A DNA stretch of 64,000 nucleotides from JAFGXF01 sp963732595 (GCA_963732595.1 CAVSZZ010000001.1:372001-436000); one strand, 5' to 3'; positions 52,738-62,239 are shown, counted from the stretch's first letter. Notes: generated by a model not told the origin, from the letters alone. Numbers and translations: made by a program.

Positions 52738-53742
52738 CTAAAATAACCGGATGACCGCCGGGATGAGATCATTGAAGATCCAAAAGAACAGCGCACCGAC
52801 TGCCATGGTAGCCGGGATCGTGAGCAGCCAGGCTGTCGCGATCTCACCTGCCACCCCCCAGCGCACCTTGCTCACCCGCTCGGCCGCACCAACCCCCATG
52901 ATGGCCGTACTGACCACCTGGGTGGTGCTGACCGGTCCACCCAGCATGGAGGCGGTAAAAATAACGATTGCCGAGGTTGCCTGTGCGGCAAAACCATGCA
53001 CCGGCCTGATCTTATAGAATTTTGAGCCGAGCGTTTTGATCAGTTGTTTACCGCCGACTGCAGTTCCAGTGGCAATCGCGAGTGCACATATAATGATCAC
53101 CCAAAAAGGTACTTCAAACGTGGCTTGAAAGCCCGTGATTACCAGGCCCAATGTGATGATGCCCATGGTTTTTTGGGCATCGTTGGTGCCATGGCTGAGC
53201 GCCAGGCCAAGTGACGTTATGATCTGAAGTTTTTTAAATACTCCATTGATTTTCGGGGATGCACGCCAGGAAAGCAGGAATATCAGGTTGGCGATTAATA
53301 GACCGGCCAGGAAGCCGATGACAGGCGAAACAAATAAGGCGATTAATACCTTCAGGATCCCACCCAGCATCAAGGCATCGAAACCGGCATCGAAGACCAC
53401 AGCGCCGATGAGACCGCCGATCAACGCATGCGAGGAACTGCTTGGGATACCCAGGATCCAGGTCAGGATATTCCAGAATATGGCGCTGGTACAGGCTGCC
53501 AGCAGGACCAGGATGTTGATACTTGCGGCTGCCACGATGTCATGACCGATGGTGGTGGCAACCGCCACTCCAAAGACCATCGGACCAGTAAATTCGGCAA
53601 TGGCCGTCAGGATGAGCGCTGTCTGGGGGCGAATTGCCCGTGAGGAGATCATGGTGGCGACAATATTGCTGGAGTCGTGGACACCATTCAGAAAGTCGAA
53701 GATCAACGCGACAACAATGAGCAGGATTAAAAGCGGCGTCAT
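52738..53742 (-). CDS. PiT-family inorganic phosphate transporter
   Basis: Protein of 334 residues with about ten membrane helices. The two inverted PD001131-like signatures are visible as FDFLNGVHDSSNIVATMISSRAI and GLALSHGTNDAQKTMGIITLGLV, with conserved GxxD/N-A-x-N-type motifs, and the hydrophobic end GPVSTTQVVSTAIMGVG. PiT transports Pi with cations. It sits with the DUF47 protein (ten-base gap), the usual Pit partner. Confidence 0.92.
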   Translation of the reverse strand: MTPLLILLIVVALIFDFLNGVHDSSNIVATMISSRAIRPQTALILTAIAEFTGPMVFGVAVATTIGHDIVAAASINILVLLAACTSAIFWNILTWILGIPSSSSHALIGGLIGAVVFDAGFDALMLGGILKVLIALFVSPVIGFLAGLLIANLIFLLSWRASPKINGVFKKLQIITSLGLALSHGTNDAQKTMGIITLGLVITGFQATFEVPFWVIIICALAIATGTAVGGKQLIKTLGSKFYKIRPVHGFAAQATSAIVIFTASMLGGPVSTTQVVSTAIMGVGAAERVSKVRWGVAGEIATAWLLTIPATMAVGALFFWIFNDLIPAVIRLF

Positions 53743-53752
53743 TAAATCACAC

Positions 53753-54373
53753 TCAGGTTGTCTTCACGATAATATCTGCCAGCACATTCGCTGCCTCATC
53801 CCCACGATCCGCGGCATTGCTCAAATGGCGGTACACCTCGCGCAGCTTCATGGCCTTGACGACCGATTTTACGCTGTCTGCATGACGGAACATATCTGCC
53901 AGGGCCTCCCGGTAGATGGTTTCCACCTTGTTTTCGAGTTTCTTGGCACGCTGGGCATGTTCGGCCGCAACGCCGGGATGATCCTGTAAGCACTCGGTCG
54001 CCTGGAATATTTCGAAGGAGGCGTCGCGCAGCAGCGTGCAGATCTGAATCATGTAATCGGTTGGCTTGACATTGAATATCTCGATCTCAACCATGGTGCT
54101 GTAGGCATAATCCATGACATCATCTATCGTCCGCGAAAGGGCAAAGATATCCTCACGGTCGAACGGTGTGATGAAGGTACGGTTGAGTTCGTCGATCAGG
54201 ATCCGCCGCACCTCATCCGCCTCTTTTTCCTTGGCGGTTAATTTATCCGCTAGTTTCTTATCAGGTTTATTAAGATAAGATGTCAGCAGTTCCATACCTT
54301 CGAGTGTTAAAGCGGCCTGATCATGGATATGACAGATGAACACGTTTCTGCGTTTTTTGAATATTTTTAACAT
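53753..54373 (-). CDS. DUF47 (PhoU-like) protein
   Basis: Protein of 206 residues, all-alpha. ATG 54373 with AGGAG six bases before. EKEADEVRRILIDELNRTFITPFDREDIFALSRTIDDVMDYA is the typical DUF47/PhoU-like helix pair with acidic metal-binding residues (E..D, DREDI.., D..D). These proteins accompany PiT transporters and regulate them. It starts 20 bases after the HAD/TIM gene stop. Confidence 0.9.
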   Translation of the reverse strand: MLKIFKKRRNVFICHIHDQAALTLEGMELLTSYLNKPDKKLADKLTAKEKEADEVRRILIDELNRTFITPFDREDIFALSRTIDDVMDYAYSTMVEIEIFNVKPTDYMIQICTLLRDASFEIFQATECLQDHPGVAAEHAQRAKKLENKVETIYREALADMFRHADSVKSVVKAMKLREVYRHLSNAADRGDEAANVLADIIVKTT

Positions 54374-54393
54374 GATTTCTCCTGCCTAAATTA

Positions 54394-56073
54394 TTAAAGC
54401 TTATGGATGCAGCCGGTATTTACCAGATACTCCATCCCTTTGGTTATATCTTCTGCTGAATGCTTTGGGCTCACTTCAAGCGTCCGTTGTGCGGCAGCAG
54501 GCAAGTAGGAAGCCACCCACTTAAAATCGATATCCCCGCTTCCAGGAATCTGGTGGTCCTTGATACCCGACACATCATGCAGGTGGGCTGCGATCATCCG
54601 GTCTGCATAACGAGTCAACCAGTCTTCGTGCTTGAAAAATCCCAGCCGGTCCAGTGCCTGGGCATGACCGACATCATAATTGAAACCCCATCCGATATCA
54701 TCGAACAGATCCAACAAGGTCTGCATCTCGTCGAGCAATGGGATATCATAATAATGATAGCGATTCTCCAGAGCGATGGCAATGTTCGCATTGAATGCAT
54801 AGGGGCCGATTACCTGGAGGCTTTTGATCGCGGCTGCAAGATGAGCATCTTTTACTTTGTCGCGTACAGATATCAATTCTTCACGCAGCCCCTCGAATTC
54901 AGGTGCATCCTGCTTACCGGCTTCGAATAACCTGCGTAATTGGCTTTCCATTGAGCGATCGATGCCTGTTCCCCCCGGGTGGAGAACAACATACCGGCAA
55001 CCCAGTTGGGCGGCCAAATCGATCGTACGTTTGATCGAGTTCACAGCGATGAACCGTTTTTCTTCATCGAGAGACGAGATCATCCAATCATTCCGGTCCA
55101 TCTCGGCCATTGGTGTAACTGCCGGGCAAGGCTCGTGGAGTGAATTAATATGATAGCAGTTGAAATCGATTTCATCCATCATTTCAGGTTTGATCTGATG
55201 ATTGAGTTCGAAACGGGCAATACCCATTTTTCGCGAAACAGCAAAGAAATCATTGAATTTTGGGAAGTTTCCGAAAGCCCACATGGAGGAAATCGAACAA
55301 TCATATTTCAGGAGGGATCTTGGGGATATCTCTTGATCATCAACCGATCTTACAGGCAGGTAAATCTCCAGCAGTTCAGATAACTTTGATATGCGATGAT
55401 CAGGTAACTGAGGAGTACGCTCCGCTTCTGGATCACGCCCACTCAATTGAATGATCACAATTTCCTGAAATCCAGCTTCCCGAGCACCCACGACGTCGCG
55501 TGAAGGGCGGTCGCCCACATAGGCAGCCAGGCCAGGATCCACACCAATCTCTCGAGCTGCTTGCAGGAACAAAGATGGATGTGGTTTTCGACGACCATGC
55601 ACGGAGGATAATATCACCGTGTCCATCAGGTCGGTCAATCCCGTCTCAGCCAGCATGGCATGCGCCTCGATGGTGCTGGTGGTATTACTGATAATTCCGA
55701 GTTTATATCCCCGCCTGGCCAATTCCCTGATGGTATCTGCCATATCATCCAATGGTATCTTCCGGCTTCTGGCATCACGCCACAACTTATTCAACAAGAC
55801 CGCATTGGACTTCACCCGGAGTGGATCCGCTTCTGGCAGCAACCATTTGGCCCAAAGATCAACCTCATTGAGCTCGATCATCGATAATGTTGCCCACCGA
55901 TAGTATGCGCGTTCCCGCTGCTTTATCCTTTCCTGCCATTCTTCAGGCAAGCCTGCGATATCGGCCAATTCAAGGATCTGTGCAAGATTGGTTTGCATGG
56001 TATTGGAATTACGAACGGCAGTGCGTAAAGTGCCGCCGACATCAAAAAGGATTGCTTTAATATCTCTTTGCAT
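54394..56073 (-). CDS. HAD hydrolase fused to AP-endonuclease-2/sugar isomerase TIM barrel
   Basis: Protein of about 559 residues from ATG 56073 (MQRDIKAILFDVGGTL), with AAGGA 13 bases upstream; ATG 56100 or 56190 are alternatives. Residues 1-230: HAD fold with FDVGGTL (motif I), ISNTTS (motif II), GRRKPHPSLF (motif III) and YVGDRPSRDVVGARE (motif IV). The second Asp of motif I is replaced by Gly (D-x-G). Residues about 260-559: TIM barrel with VVLHPGG, FNANIAIALENRYHYYD and YDVGHAQALDR, typical of xylose-isomerase-like or UlaE-type proteins. The fusion is unusual. It probably acts on sugar phosphates. It overlaps neither neighbour. Confidence 0.75.
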   Translation of the reverse strand: MQRDIKAILFDVGGTLRTAVRNSNTMQTNLAQILELADIAGLPEEWQERIKQRERAYYRWATLSMIELNEVDLWAKWLLPEADPLRVKSNAVLLNKLWRDARSRKIPLDDMADTIRELARRGYKLGIISNTTSTIEAHAMLAETGLTDLMDTVILSSVHGRRKPHPSLFLQAAREIGVDPGLAAYVGDRPSRDVVGAREAGFQEIVIIQLSGRDPEAERTPQLPDHRISKLSELLEIYLPVRSVDDQEISPRSLLKYDCSISSMWAFGNFPKFNDFFAVSRKMGIARFELNHQIKPEMMDEIDFNCYHINSLHEPCPAVTPMAEMDRNDWMISSLDEEKRFIAVNSIKRTIDLAAQLGCRYVVLHPGGTGIDRSMESQLRRLFEAGKQDAPEFEGLREELISVRDKVKDAHLAAAIKSLQVIGPYAFNANIAIALENRYHYYDIPLLDEMQTLLDLFDDIGWGFNYDVGHAQALDRLGFFKHEDWLTRYADRMIAAHLHDVSGIKDHQIPGSGDIDFKWVASYLPAAAQRTLEVSPKHSAEDITKGMEYLVNTGCIHKL

Positions 56074-56110
56074 GGATCGCAAATGGTCCTTTTCAAGCAT
56101 CAGGTTTGTG

Positions 56111-56932
56111 TCATGGTAAATGAAAGATATCCCTCGCATCGGAAAGCGAATTCCGAACCGGTGTCGTTTCCTTTGTTCTCGCGCCTTCATTTGCCAACGG
56201 GTCTTGGATAAAACTCAATAATTCCGTCATCCTGTAGATGCGCGCATCCGGGTGAGCACCTTCATCCTCTTCCCCGTGATCGAACTCATTCACGATTTGG
56301 ACCGCATATTTGAATCCTGCCCGACGGGCACCGACGATATCCCGGGCGATCCGGTCGCCGACATATAAACATTCACTGGTCGGAACGTGTGCCAGACTGG
56401 CAGCATATTGAAAAATCGCCGGGTCAGGTTTCCTTCTCCCATACCGGCTGGATAATACCAGGGGATTGAAATAATCCAACAATCCATATGCCTTCAGGCT
56501 CTGCGGCACCAGGCCTTGACTGCAGACGTTGCTGATCAGACCCATTCGCATGCCCGTTGCTTGGATCTTCTCGAGGACCTCGGGCACTTCAGGCCGCAAT
56601 TCCCGCTGGAAGAAGTTCAACTCCAGCGCGACCATCAACGCTTCTGAAACATTGGAAAGCTTCTCGGGATCGAGGTGGAACTCTGGAAAGATATACTCAC
56701 TCCAGACCTTAAACGTTGATTGTTCCTGCATGGATTCGATACTCTCTATGTGGTATCGCTCCCATCCCGAGTTGATCACCTCGTAGAGTTCCTGATCGTT
56801 TATTCTCAGGTCGAGGCCGGCGTGGCTGAGAATGCGGCGGAGCTCCGGGGTGGCGCGTAAGCGCAATTCCGGTGTATACCAGAATGTCTCAATCGTACCG
56901 CCCATATCGAAAAATACTGCCTGGATATCCAT
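56111..56932 (-). CDS. HAD-superfamily hydrolase
   Basis: Protein of 273 residues from ATG 56932 (MDIQAVFFDMGGTIE), GGAGAG upstream. Motif I FFDMGGTIE again has D-x-G, motif II ISNVCS, motif III RRKPDPAIFQYAA and motif IV YVGDRIARDIVGARRAGFKYA. It resembles the HAD half of the next gene, suggesting duplication. Substrate is likely a small organophosphate. Stop lies 37 bases before the next start. Confidence 0.8.
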   Translation of the reverse strand: MDIQAVFFDMGGTIETFWYTPELRLRATPELRRILSHAGLDLRINDQELYEVINSGWERYHIESIESMQEQSTFKVWSEYIFPEFHLDPEKLSNVSEALMVALELNFFQRELRPEVPEVLEKIQATGMRMGLISNVCSQGLVPQSLKAYGLLDYFNPLVLSSRYGRRKPDPAIFQYAASLAHVPTSECLYVGDRIARDIVGARRAGFKYAVQIVNEFDHGEEDEGAHPDARIYRMTELLSFIQDPLANEGARTKETTPVRNSLSDARDIFHLP

Positions 56933-57039
56933 CACACTCTCTCCACTCTCGAGCAACACTTATTCATGCGTCAGAGGAACTCACCAGAGGCGCAATTTAT
57001 ACTCATTCACCGGGATTGCTGATTAATGTTCTTGTTTTT

Positions 57040-57067
57040 GGGCACGGATCTGAGTAGATCCGTGCCC
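57040..57067. repeat. Perfect hairpin between the substrate-binding gene and the HAD gene
   Basis: Twelve-base arms GGGCACGGATCT (57040-57051) and AGATCCGTGCCC (57056-57067) with a GAGT loop. No T-run follows on the minus strand, so this is a processing or mRNA-stabilising hairpin rather than a clear terminator. Such a site would keep the substrate-binding protein abundant relative to the downstream genes. Confidence 0.65.
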
Positions 57068-57114
57068 AATGAAATTATATGTGTTCTTCTCGAGTGTTAC
57101 TATCCGCACATTGT

Positions 57115-58338
57115 CTATTGCACAGTGAGCAAGCTGGCCGCCCAGAAGTCGCGCACTTTGCTGACATTCTCCCAGTCGAAGATAGGATCCATCTCCCATA
57201 CCTGGGGCAGGAGCTCTGCCAGGGGGAGGTTGTCTTCGTTGATAGGCAAACCTTCTACGGCCGGATAGGAACCGATCTCATTCCAGGGAGCAAATCCCGG
57301 TTCTGAAAGGATGAATCTGATAAACAGTTTGGCCGCATTCGGGTGTGGGGCATTGTTGGCGATACCCAGGAAGCTGGTCTTGAAGATGCCCATGACCGGT
57401 TCCATACCAAAACAGGGCATCATGTTCAATTCACCATCCAAGGTGGTTTCGTAGGTGGAGTAACCCGTATAACCGAAACCGGGTTCCTCGTCTGCCGGGA
57501 GATCGAGGCCTGCAAAGGCTTCATCCACCATGTCACCATCATCCAAGATGACAACACCATTTTGCGCAAGTTTCTTGAGCCACAGATAACCGGCGTCTGT
57601 TACTTCCATGCCGGATTTATCCGCAACAGCCTTTTCATCTTCGGTCCAGGGCTTGCCATAGAGTGCCTGGTAAGCTTCAGCCATTTCGTCAGCATTTTGC
57701 ACAAAGGTGGCCATTTTTGCCATTGTGCTCACATCGGAAATCGGATCCTCCATGTAGAACTTGCCAAAGTATTTAGGCTCGGTGAGCTGCCAGATATTCG
57801 TGAGAGGACAGCCGTCCGGGTAGAACTTGTTGTTATACCCGATCACGTCAGTTGAATGGCGAGCGATGGCAAAGGGATAATCCTCGGTCAGTTCGGGAAT
57901 GGTCACATCACGCGGGACGAACCACCACATCCACTGATTGGGAACAAATTGTCCGAAGAGAATGTGACCATCGCTGTTAAACCAGACGTCTCCGACCACA
58001 TTGCCACTTTCCTGCTCGGCAGACATCTTGGTGTCAATGCCATCGGTGTCGGCAACGTCGAATTCGATATCCGGATACAGGGCATACCAGGCGTCCGGTA
58101 AGTCCTCGACGCCGCCGGAGTTGGCATAAACGGTTACCTTGCCTTCCTTGATGGCTGCCGCTTCGATCGCTGCCCAATCATCAACCGCTGGTTGATAAGG
58201 GCCAACGCCATTCGCCTGAGCCCATTGCTCTGCGGCGCTTAATTCTCCGGTGTCAGCGGGCTTGTCCGCCGTACCACCGCAGCCTGCAAGCAAGCTGATC
58301 AGGATTACAAGTGCCATTATCTTCACAAACGTTTTCAT
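57115..58338 (-). CDS. FbpA-like ABC substrate-binding lipoprotein
   Basis: Protein of 407 residues. Signal MKTFVKIMALVILISLLAGC, lipobox LAGC; AAGGAGG five bases before ATG. The mature part (AAIKEGKVTVYANSGGVEDLPDAW, VVGDVWFNSDG, IARHSTDVIGYNNKFYPD, LMNFGMEPVMG-like region) resembles family-6 binding proteins for iron(III), thiamine, phosphoglycerate or aminoethylphosphonate. The ligand is not identifiable. It serves the fused permease and the PotA-like ATPase. Confidence 0.85.
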   Translation of the reverse strand: MKTFVKIMALVILISLLAGCGGTADKPADTGELSAAEQWAQANGVGPYQPAVDDWAAIEAAAIKEGKVTVYANSGGVEDLPDAWYALYPDIEFDVADTDGIDTKMSAEQESGNVVGDVWFNSDGHILFGQFVPNQWMWWFVPRDVTIPELTEDYPFAIARHSTDVIGYNNKFYPDGCPLTNIWQLTEPKYFGKFYMEDPISDVSTMAKMATFVQNADEMAEAYQALYGKPWTEDEKAVADKSGMEVTDAGYLWLKKLAQNGVVILDDGDMVDEAFAGLDLPADEEPGFGYTGYSTYETTLDGELNMMPCFGMEPVMGIFKTSFLGIANNAPHPNAAKLFIRFILSEPGFAPWNEIGSYPAVEGLPINEDNLPLAELLPQVWEMDPIFDWENVSKVRDFWAASLLTVQ

Positions 58339-58463
58339 TACATCCTCCTTGGATGGTTGGAAATGTATCTCTTGATGGATCTCTTTATTAAGTCCGGGTT
58401 ACTCTAGCGAGCCTCCTTTCTCATGTTTTTTGGTATATAAAGATACTTATGCTTGCTCAATTC

Positions 58464-59546
58464 TTAAGATGAAATGAGTTTGCCATCATCCTTGTCAAAT
58501 AAATTTAAAGTTGAGGTATCAAATGTTAGCCATATCTTCTCGTCCATTTTAATCTTACTGATACCGATCACCCGAATGGTGAGTTCGACATCTCCCCGCT
58601 GACCCACAATGGTTGTGTCTGCCCCCGAAGGCATAACGGAGTAGGCGTTAAATTCGATCCCATCCTGCACCGGTTGTGTGGAAATAGCGATATCTTCCGG
58701 GCGTACACCGATAACCACATCGCCTGTTGTATTATAGGTGCTCACCTTGATCTTGAAATCTCCCAAGGTCACCGTATCCTTTCCACTGATTACACCGTTC
58801 AACAGGTTCACCTTTGGGTTGCCAATAAAATCTGCAACGAACAGGTTGGCCGGGAAATGGTAGACCTTGTCTGGTGTGTCGAACTGTTGGACAACACCTT
58901 CCTTCATGACCGCGATGGTTGAAGACATGGTCATCGCTTCCACCTGGTCATGGGTCACATAGATGGTCGTCGCTCTGGAGATGTGATGCAGTCGCTTGAT
59001 CTCCGAGCGCATATCCATGCGCAATCGGGCGTCCAGATTGGAGAGCGGTTCATCCATGAGGAATACCTTTGGGCGGTAGGCCAGCATGCGGGCCAGGGCG
59101 ATGCGCTGCTGCTGCCCGCCACTCATTTCGCGTGGGTAGCGGTCCTCATAACCGTCCATTTGCACCTCTGCCAAAGCTTCCTTGACCCGCTTGGCCATCT
59201 CTTCAGCCGGCATCTTTTGGATTTCAAGGGCAAAGGTAATGTTCTTGTCCACTTTCATATGCGGCCAAAGGGCGTAATTCTGGAAGACCAATCCCAAATC
59301 ACGCTTTGCGGGTGGTGCAGAGATACCTTTGGCATGCGAATAAACCAAATTGTCGCCGATATAAATTTCACCGCCGTCCGGATCTTCGAGTCCGGCCACG
59401 CAACGTAACAAAGTCGTCTTTCCACATCCAGAGGGCCCCAGCAAGGTCAGGAAGGTTCCTGGATCAATAACCAGGCTCACATGATCGAGTGCAACGACTT
59501 TCCCAAATTTTTTTGTAAGGTTAACGATTCTGATGCTTGTCGCCAT
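58464..59546 (-). CDS. ABC transporter ATPase (PotA/FbpC-like)
   Basis: Protein of 360 residues. Walker A GPSGCGKTTLLR, signature MSGGQQQRIALARML, Walker B VFLMDEPLSNLD and H-loop VTHDQVEA all intact, followed by a C-terminal TOBE-type regulatory domain (FNAYSVMPSGADTTIVGQRG). MATSIRIVNLTKKFG start has GAGAGG upstream. Eleven bases after the permease stop. Confidence 0.93.
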   Translation of the reverse strand: MATSIRIVNLTKKFGKVVALDHVSLVIDPGTFLTLLGPSGCGKTTLLRCVAGLEDPDGGEIYIGDNLVYSHAKGISAPPAKRDLGLVFQNYALWPHMKVDKNITFALEIQKMPAEEMAKRVKEALAEVQMDGYEDRYPREMSGGQQQRIALARMLAYRPKVFLMDEPLSNLDARLRMDMRSEIKRLHHISRATTIYVTHDQVEAMTMSSTIAVMKEGVVQQFDTPDKVYHFPANLFVADFIGNPKVNLLNGVISGKDTVTLGDFKIKVSTYNTTGDVVIGVRPEDIAISTQPVQDGIEFNAYSVMPSGADTTIVGQRGDVELTIRVIGISKIKMDEKIWLTFDTSTLNLFDKDDGKLISS

Positions 59547-59557
59547 GATATCCTCTC

Positions 59558-61393
59558 TTAATATCCAAGACCTTTTCTGAGACTACCTTTACCGAAACGA
59601 CCGATGATGACGTTCCCGGTGACAGTGATTGCCACCAGGATCAAGATGACGATGTTCGCCATCTGGTCCAGGTTGTTTTCCACGTACCACATCGTTTGGC
59701 TGGCCAACACCTGGGTATCACGTGTGACCAGAAGGATGATCAGTGACAGCTCGCGCATGGTGGTGATGAACGTCAGCAGGAACCCGGAAACGAAACCGCT
59801 TGTTGTCAGAGGAAAGATAATGCTTTTCCAGCGTCTCCAGACGCTGGCTCCAGCCACCACAGCGGCTTCCTCCAACTCATGCCCCACCTGCATCATTGCT
59901 GAAACCCCCGAACGGGAAGAGTATGGCAGGTGTTTGGCGACCGAAACGATCACCAGCAGGGCAAATGTACCGTACAGTGAAGGAAGCGGGCCAATTCTTT
60001 TGGCAAACATCGCAATATAAACAGCACCGAAGGCAATACCCGGGATGACATAGGGGATATAGGCCAACTGGTCCACCAACTTGGCCAGACGCGTTCCACG
60101 CCCTTTAACAATGGAATATCCAAGAATGATTCCAAGAAAGGCCGTGAATAAAGCAGTAAAGAGGGAGAGTTTAATGGAATTCCAGGCCGTTTTCCATATC
60201 CTTGGATTTAGCAGCACACCAGGTTGACCATCGTTGTAATCCGGATTCGGTGCTCCGATCCAGTTTTGAAGGGTCAGGTTATCGAAGCTGAAATCTCCAG
60301 ACTTCAGCAGAAAGGTGTCGTAGGTCAATAGACCCAGAGGAATGACCAGGACCAACACCTGGAAGACGATCACGCCTGTAAAAATGATTTTCTTCCAGTT
60401 CCTCAACTTGCTGGGAGTCGCAACAAATCCCCGCCCGCCAATCGTCTCATAACTTCTACGAGTACCCACCAACCTTTGATTAAGGGAAATCGTGATAATC
60501 GAGAATAGGATCAGGATGATGCCTAGAACAAAGGCATCAGCTTTGTCTCCGGCGGCCAGGCTGCCGCGCATCATGGTGGAGATCACATAATACTTGACCG
60601 GTGAACCCAGGATATTTGGTGAACCGAATGTGCCCAATGTCTTCGAAAAGGTCATCACAAAACCGGAGAGCAAGGCCGGCAATACCAGCGGCAAGGTGAT
60701 CTTGCGCAGGATGCGCCAACGGTTTGCTCCCATCAACTCCCCAGCCTCTTCAAGGTTGGAATCGATCGACATCAGCGCAGCCGAGACAAAAAGGAAGAAG
60801 AAGGTGTAATAATGTAAAGCCACGCAGATGATGATCGGCACCGGTCCATAGGACAACCAATCGGGAGGACTCTGGCCGATAAGATATTCAAATAAACCCG
60901 GTGCACCACCCTGGGTGCGATTTTTAAAGAGCACCAGCCAAGCCTGCGCCAGGGTCCAGGAGGGCATGATGTAAGGCAGTACTGCCAGCTGGTTGATCAA
61001 TTTCCTGCCGGGTAGATCGGTACGCACCACCAGCCAGGCAAGAGATCCTCCAATGACAAAGGAAAGAAGCACTGTACCAATGGCAATGGTCAGAGAATGT
61101 TGAAGTGGCGTTAAGGTATAGATTTGAGCAAAAATACCAGAGAACATCCTTATCCAATGGAACAGGGTAAATTTCCCCTCCACTGCACCTGCGACCCTGC
61201 TTTCATCCACTAGCTGCCAGGTGACAGTCGTCTCGACCAGTTTGTAAAGGGGGATGATGACCATATAGAACATGATCACCAGCATGATCAACGCCAAGAA
61301 GACCTGTGGTTTGGTCAGCCAGCGAAAGAATCTGCGCGAGCTGGCCTGTAATCGCTGTCTAAAAGGTTGAGGAACTGTAGCAGATACCGTCAT
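59558..61393 (-). CDS. Fused ABC transporter permease (FbpB-like)
   Basis: Protein of 611 residues from ATG 61393 (AAAGGAG five bases upstream; the open frame runs to 61417). About twelve helices in two homologous halves, each with the permease EAA loop: EEAGELMGANRWRILRKITLPLVLPAL and EEAAVVAGASVWRRWKSIIFPLT. Fused permeases of this type serve FbpABC-type importers. It starts 20 bases after the RpiR remnant stop. Confidence 0.92.
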   Translation of the reverse strand: MTVSATVPQPFRQRLQASSRRFFRWLTKPQVFLALIMLVIMFYMVIIPLYKLVETTVTWQLVDESRVAGAVEGKFTLFHWIRMFSGIFAQIYTLTPLQHSLTIAIGTVLLSFVIGGSLAWLVVRTDLPGRKLINQLAVLPYIMPSWTLAQAWLVLFKNRTQGGAPGLFEYLIGQSPPDWLSYGPVPIIICVALHYYTFFFLFVSAALMSIDSNLEEAGELMGANRWRILRKITLPLVLPALLSGFVMTFSKTLGTFGSPNILGSPVKYYVISTMMRGSLAAGDKADAFVLGIILILFSIITISLNQRLVGTRRSYETIGGRGFVATPSKLRNWKKIIFTGVIVFQVLVLVIPLGLLTYDTFLLKSGDFSFDNLTLQNWIGAPNPDYNDGQPGVLLNPRIWKTAWNSIKLSLFTALFTAFLGIILGYSIVKGRGTRLAKLVDQLAYIPYVIPGIAFGAVYIAMFAKRIGPLPSLYGTFALLVIVSVAKHLPYSSRSGVSAMMQVGHELEEAAVVAGASVWRRWKSIIFPLTTSGFVSGFLLTFITTMRELSLIILLVTRDTQVLASQTMWYVENNLDQMANIVILILVAITVTGNVIIGRFGKGSLRKGLGY

Positions 61394-61413
61394 GGATTCT
61401 CCTTTGTATGGTA

Positions 61414-61857
61414 TCAAGTGCCCGCAGAGCCATTTTCGTTCTTAAGGCGGTCACGTAACTGATCCAATCGATCGAGGTTGGCCATCACGCGATCCTGATC
61501 CTCGGCACTCAAGCTAAGCAGGAGAGCATTGATGATCGTCATCGGGATGGTGAGTGAGTGGAAAGAGGAAACTGGGCCGCGCCTTGCCGACAGGGTTACA
61601 GTTGCTTTCTTGCCAAGCAGATCACTTAAAGTATCGGTCAGTAATATGACTGGAGTCTTGTGTAAATTGGCCTGTTCCAGGACGATCTTCAATGAGGGGG
61701 TGACGTTGTAGAAAGCGATTGCCACCAGTAGATCATCCTTGTTCATCAACAGCAAAGGTTCCAGCAATTCCTTGCCTGAGTAGCGCAACGGGATGACATG
61801 TCGAGTGGCTCGGGTCAGACGAATCTCGAGCAAATCCACCAGTGGCAATTCCGTCCA
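61414..61857 (-). pseudogene. Truncated RpiR-family regulator (SIS domain only)
   Basis: About 147 codons encode the C-terminal part of an RpiR-type SIS domain: LRYSGKELLEPLLLMNKDDLLVAIAFYNVTPSLKIVLEQA and PVILLTDTLSDLLG. The frame is closed upstream by an in-frame TGA near 61867-61869, and both the helix-turn-helix domain and the start of the SIS domain are absent. Upstream sequence is unrelated. The regulator would naturally head the ABC-importer operon. It was cut either by an assembly join or by a deletion. Confidence 0.75.
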
Positions 61858-62118
61858 ATGGGTCCGTCAACGGTCGTTTCTAAATACCCCGAACCATCTC
61901 TTAAGAATACCAGATGCTGGCCCTGATCCCAGAACAGGCAAAAATACTCATCCGCATTATCGATTGATACCAGCCCCGGTGCGAATACTTCCGGCGTCGT
62001 CCCCGGCGGCTTCTGGCCGAGGTAGGTGCCTGAACGCTTTGGGAATCCATCTTCAGACGCGATTTGACCTGCTGCAAATAGAACAATGATCAAAAAAATG
62101 TACTGGGATCTGTTTCAT
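61815..62118 (-). pseudogene. N-terminal fragment of a PD40-like secreted protein (one-base insertion as read)
   Basis: ATG 62116-62118 with AGGAG six bases upstream begins MKQIPVHF. A run of seven T breaks the frame; with six T it continues as a signal peptide (LIIVLFAAGQIASEDG) into RSGTYLGQKPPGTTPEVFAPGLVS and DEYFCLFWDQGQHLVFLRDGSG. YLGQKPPGxxPxxFAPGxVS is the typical start of beta-propeller (PD40/WD40-like) secreted proteins known from several non-Chloroflexota phyla. The rest is missing after about 61865. It directly abuts the RpiR remnant. Confidence 0.6.
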
Positions 62119-62239
62119 TTTTTCTCCTGATATTTTATTAAATATATGAGTGATTTTCGAAAATTTTCATGTCCTGATTAAGGTTTCGACTTCCGGGAGC
62201 CTTTGCATTTTCCGGTCCCAGTTGTCTCGATTCCGCCTG

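Noticed and set aside
57040..57067. Intrinsic terminator after the FbpA-like gene
   Set aside because: The hairpin is strong but followed on the minus strand by an A-run, not T, and the operon continues with close spacing further on.
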